Shown piece after piece: positions 4,974 to 7,229 of a stretch of 7,229 bases of DNA. Location of the stretch: assembly GCA_001791465.1 (NCBI GenBank), contig MGER01000023.1:1-7229 (forward strand), read 5' to 3'. The stretch comes from Candidatus Uhrbacteria bacterium RIFCSPLOWO2_02_FULL_49_11. Lineage in GTDB: Bacteria; Patescibacteriota; Patescibacteriia; 2-02-FULL-49-11. The translations under genes were made by a program, and so were the position numbers. Under the pieces are notes generated by a model. It worked only from the letters and a program-made list of their open reading frames with translations. It did not search any database and was not told the DNA's origin. How positions within the stretch are numbered: the first letter of the stretch is position 1; each line of letters opens with the position of its first letter.

Positions 4974-7229
4974 ATGTTTCATATAAGATTTGGTGAAAGC
5001 AAGCGTCAATATAAGGACACCCAAGCTGAAGATAAAACGGTAGGTGAATATAAGGCAGAGCTGGAGGTGCTTAAGGCAAAACTCGAAGCCGCAAAGAGTA
5101 AATTTTCAAGTACTACACCCGGCAGTATCTCCTGGGAGGTAGACGCACTGCCTGCTCAGATTACCGAGATTGACGCGCGCATCACCCGATTAGGCGCCCT
5201 GGATCAGGGCAAGAAAGTTGAGGAGTTCGATCACGATGAGCAGGAGCTTCTTATTGAAGCCCGCCAGTTGCAAAAAGACGGCATATGGGAAAAAGGGAGA
5301 CTTGACTTGCTTGAGCGTTATCTTGACGGGGATACCGCGCTGGGTAAAGAACGAAGGAGAACTGGAGGACCACGCGTAAAGAAGATAGAAACGCAGGAGC
5401 AGGCGCTGAGTGACTTGCGGGACAAAGCGGTGGCAATGGTATTTAAGGATGTGCCGATTGAAAAAGCAGCTGACCGCTCATTTTTTGAAGAACGATGGAA
5501 GAAAACCGTGGAAGTGATCGTGAAGAACGATTCCACGCTCCATGGCTCAGTATTGGAAGCGGCATCTCTCACCGATCCCAATGCGGCAAAGGCAGAATTG
5601 GAGGAGCTCTCCAAGGGTTATTTTGATCAAGCATTTGAAGAGTATCGCCGGGGCGCACAAGGCGCGTTCACGCGAGATCAGATGTCCAAGCATCCGGAGC
5701 GCGCAACGCAAGATCCTTCAGGAGGGTTTTGGAGTAATGCGGGGCAGCAGTTTAAGAAGCGCATTATACCTGGTGGAATCTCAGGGGCACTCTTGACTGG
5801 TGCGCAATTTGTCGGCGATCGTTTCTTAGGTATGGGGAGGAAAGCAGTAACCGCAACAACCTTTGCAGCGATTGGCGCATATGCAGCCATGCGCGGACAG
5901 GGCATGCGTGATGCGAAATTGCAAGTCATTGCGCACGGACTGAAAAAGGATGGGAAAGGAATGGACGATTTAATGGGTGCAGCGTGGACTGACGGGATGG
6001 GCAAGCGTTGGGGCGGCGTGGTGAGCGAAAGCCGCGCCCGGCGGAAGGATTTACGGGACTGGCGAGAAAAAACCGCAGCTTCTGCGGCAGTGTCGGCTCC
6101 AGATAAAGACGATGTGTATAAACTTATTGAGCTTAGCGGGAAATCTTCATTAACGGGCGCGGAAAAATTGCAACGAGGCACCCTCCTTACCAGTGAAATA
6201 GATAAGGTGAAGGATCTGATCGTGGAAGCGTATAAGATGAAGATGCGCGATGTGGAGAGAATGCCTGGGAGAAGTGCGGCAGATAAGCAGACTAAGGAAG
6301 AGGCGCGCGGAAAGTTGCTTTTTGAAATGCAAGCGCAGATGGAGAGAGTCAGTACTGACGCAGTGGCGCAGGAAACTGGGCTCAATGAAGAGAAACGCAA
6401 TGCATTTGGCAATACCTATCGCCGCCTTGAAGGAATCGCGGCAGGTCAAGAAGAAAGCCCAAAGTGGCTGCGTGCTCTTGCCGGCGCTTCACTTTCCGTG
6501 GCGAACAGCTGGTATTTGCTTGCGGATGGCGGTGGATTGGGCATGATTTGGGGCGGGGTAAGAAGCGCCCGCGAGGCAGTGGCGCGGGAAAAAATGGCTG
6601 CGCATACGGAGAGCAAGGCAGTGAAGCCGGTGGAGAGAATTTCCCATGAGCTTGATGCGTTTAGCGCGGCGGGCGTAACTTTTGATTTAGTGAATAAAGC
6701 TGACTGGAGCGATGCGGCTAACAACTCCGTAAAAGATTCATATGTGAATTGCAATAAGGCGATCATTGAGGCGCGCGCGCGCATGCGCTTGCCCGACGTG
6801 AATGAAGCGGATCGCGTCGGCATCGAGAAAAAGATCAGGGAGCTTGAGGCGAAGATGGGAGAGATGCAAAGGACTGAAAAAATGAGCCAGATTAATGCAA
6901 GCTCAAGAAAGAAGACGCAGGAAATGTTCCTGAAAATGGCAGAAGATACCAAGCTAAAAGTAGCGGGAGTATCTGATACTTCAAGGGCAATTCTTAAAGA
7001 CTACGGCGCAGAGAAAGCAGCCAGATCAAAAGAAGGGTGGTTCCGTTTCATGGTGCATCTTGCGCACAAGGACAGGAAGGCTTTCAAGCGGGTGATGGGC
7101 TCGGTCATGGGCGGCATGGCAGGCGGTTATGTCGGCGGGACGCTCGCGGGCGCCGCGACAGGCGTTGGGCTTCATGCCACCGGTCTCACCGAAGAATACA
7201 CTGGTGTTCCCCAGTGGATGCAGAAATAC
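4974..7229 (+). CDS. Large uncharacterised protein with glycine-rich hydrophobic segments, 3' end cut by window edge
   Basis: An uninterrupted frame of 752 codons runs from the ATG at 4974 off the right edge; an in-frame TGA at 4953 and no earlier ATG fix the start. I recognise no family. Residues about 20-45 are a coiled-coil-like charged helix (EYKAELEVLKAKLEAAK), and most of the chain is Lys/Glu/Ala/Arg-rich and helical. Three segments differ: 264-307 (IIPGGISGALLTGAQFVG onward), 498-529 (WLRALAGASLSVANSWYLL onward) and 707-737 (VMGSVMGGMAGGYVGG onward), all hydrophobic and rich in small residues with GxxxG spacing, as in glycine zippers that pack in membranes. Residues 630-665 are again coiled-coil-like. 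There is no N-terminal signal peptide. I found only one cysteine (593). The gene begins 7 bp after the coiled-coil gene without a Shine-Dalgarno. It could be a membrane-associated scaffold or an exported effector; neither is demonstrated. Confidence 0.9.
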   Translation, partial: MFHIRFGESKRQYKDTQAEDKTVGEYKAELEVLKAKLEAAKSKFSSTTPGSISWEVDALPAQITEIDARITRLGALDQGKKVEEFDHDEQELLIEARQLQKDGIWEKGRLDLLERYLDGDTALGKERRRTGGPRVKKIETQEQALSDLRDKAVAMVFKDVPIEKAADRSFFEERWKKTVEVIVKNDSTLHGSVLEAASLTDPNAAKAELEELSKGYFDQAFEEYRRGAQGAFTRDQMSKHPERATQDPSGGFWSNAGQQFKKRIIPGGISGALLTGAQFVGDRFLGMGRKAVTATTFAAIGAYAAMRGQGMRDAKLQVIAHGLKKDGKGMDDLMGAAWTDGMGKRWGGVVSESRARRKDLRDWREKTAASAAVSAPDKDDVYKLIELSGKSSLTGAEKLQRGTLLTSEIDKVKDLIVEAYKMKMRDVERMPGRSAADKQTKEEARGKLLFEMQAQMERVSTDAVAQETGLNEEKRNAFGNTYRRLEGIAAGQEESPKWLRALAGASLSVANSWYLLADGGGLGMIWGGVRSAREAVAREKMAAHTESKAVKPVERISHELDAFSAAGVTFDLVNKADWSDAANNSVKDSYVNCNKAIIEARARMRLPDVNEADRVGIEKKIRELEAKMGEMQRTEKMSQINASSRKKTQEMFLKMAEDTKLKVAGVSDTSRAILKDYGAEKAARSKEGWFRFMVHLAHKDRKAFKRVMGSVMGGMAGGYVGGTLAGAATGVGLHATGLTEEYTGVPQWMQKY
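6067..6087 (-). terminator. Antisense terminator-like hairpin inside the large gene
   Basis: On the complement the sequence is CCGCAG-AAG-CTGCGG followed directly by TTTTTT, a compact GC-rich 6-bp stem with a 3-nt loop and a six-T tract. This is a textbook intrinsic terminator shape for transcripts running right to left. It lies wholly inside the plus-strand coding region (about residues 365-372), so it may be chance from AAAAAACCGCAG codon use, or may stop antisense transcription. Confidence 0.35.
6771..6788. repeat. Alternating purine-pyrimidine tract (GC)n
   Basis: Positions 6771-6788 alternate purine and pyrimidine without a break: six GC steps, then ATGCGC. Such tracts can adopt Z-DNA under negative supercoiling. 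Here it encodes Ala-Arg-Ala-Arg-Met-Arg (residues 600-605) of the large protein, so it may merely reflect codon choice. Confidence 0.6.

Noticed and set aside
5678..6412. 244-aa open frame on the minus strand
   Set aside because: It is antisense to the large plus-strand gene, with Ser/Arg/Pro-rich composition typical of a shadow frame and no promoter or start signal.
6446..6952. 168-aa open frame on the minus strand
   Set aside because: It lies opposite the continuous 752-codon gene and its Ser/Phe/Leu-rich product has no recognisable domain.

Overview
The window most likely comes from a small-genome bacterium of the Candidate Phyla Radiation (Patescibacteria, Parcubacteria-like). The grounds are inference: compact gene packing, several large or small proteins I cannot assign, starts mostly lacking a Shine-Dalgarno sequence, and an intergenic array of GGGATTT/GGATATT words of a kind I recall from such genomes. 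Protein-coding DNA has moderate GC, while the regulatory gap near 4205-4325 is very AT-rich.

Layout. Positions 1-2385 (minus strand) hold most of a class A penicillin-binding protein (bifunctional peptidoglycan glycosyltransferase/transpeptidase) whose C-terminus runs off the left edge. Positions 2386-2684 form a divergent intergenic region with a 120-bp strand-switching repeat, an extended -10 promoter facing the PBP gene, and a 12-bp palindrome. Positions 2685-3914 (plus) encode a complete tyrosyl-tRNA synthetase. Positions 3915-4324 hold two near-perfect sigma70-type promoters, a possible 63-aa gene, and a hairpin plus T-tract that may end a short transcript. Positions 4325-7229 (plus) are a tightly packed three-gene cluster: a 133-aa acidic protein, a 75-aa coiled-coil protein, and at least 752 aa of a large uncharacterised protein with three glycine-rich hydrophobic segments, truncated by the right edge.

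How it fits together. The PBP builds the cell wall and TyrRS charges tRNA-Tyr; both are housekeeping genes. The cluster after 4325 has its own consensus promoter (TTGACA, 17 bp, TATAAT) and gaps of only 12 and 7 bp, so it is probably a single operon. Its function is unknown. The combination of a small acidic helical protein, a coiled-coil protein and a large charged protein with glycine-zipper segments would suit a membrane-associated assembly. This is the part of the window most likely to be undescribed biology. I saw no CRISPR array, tRNA, rRNA or insertion sequence.
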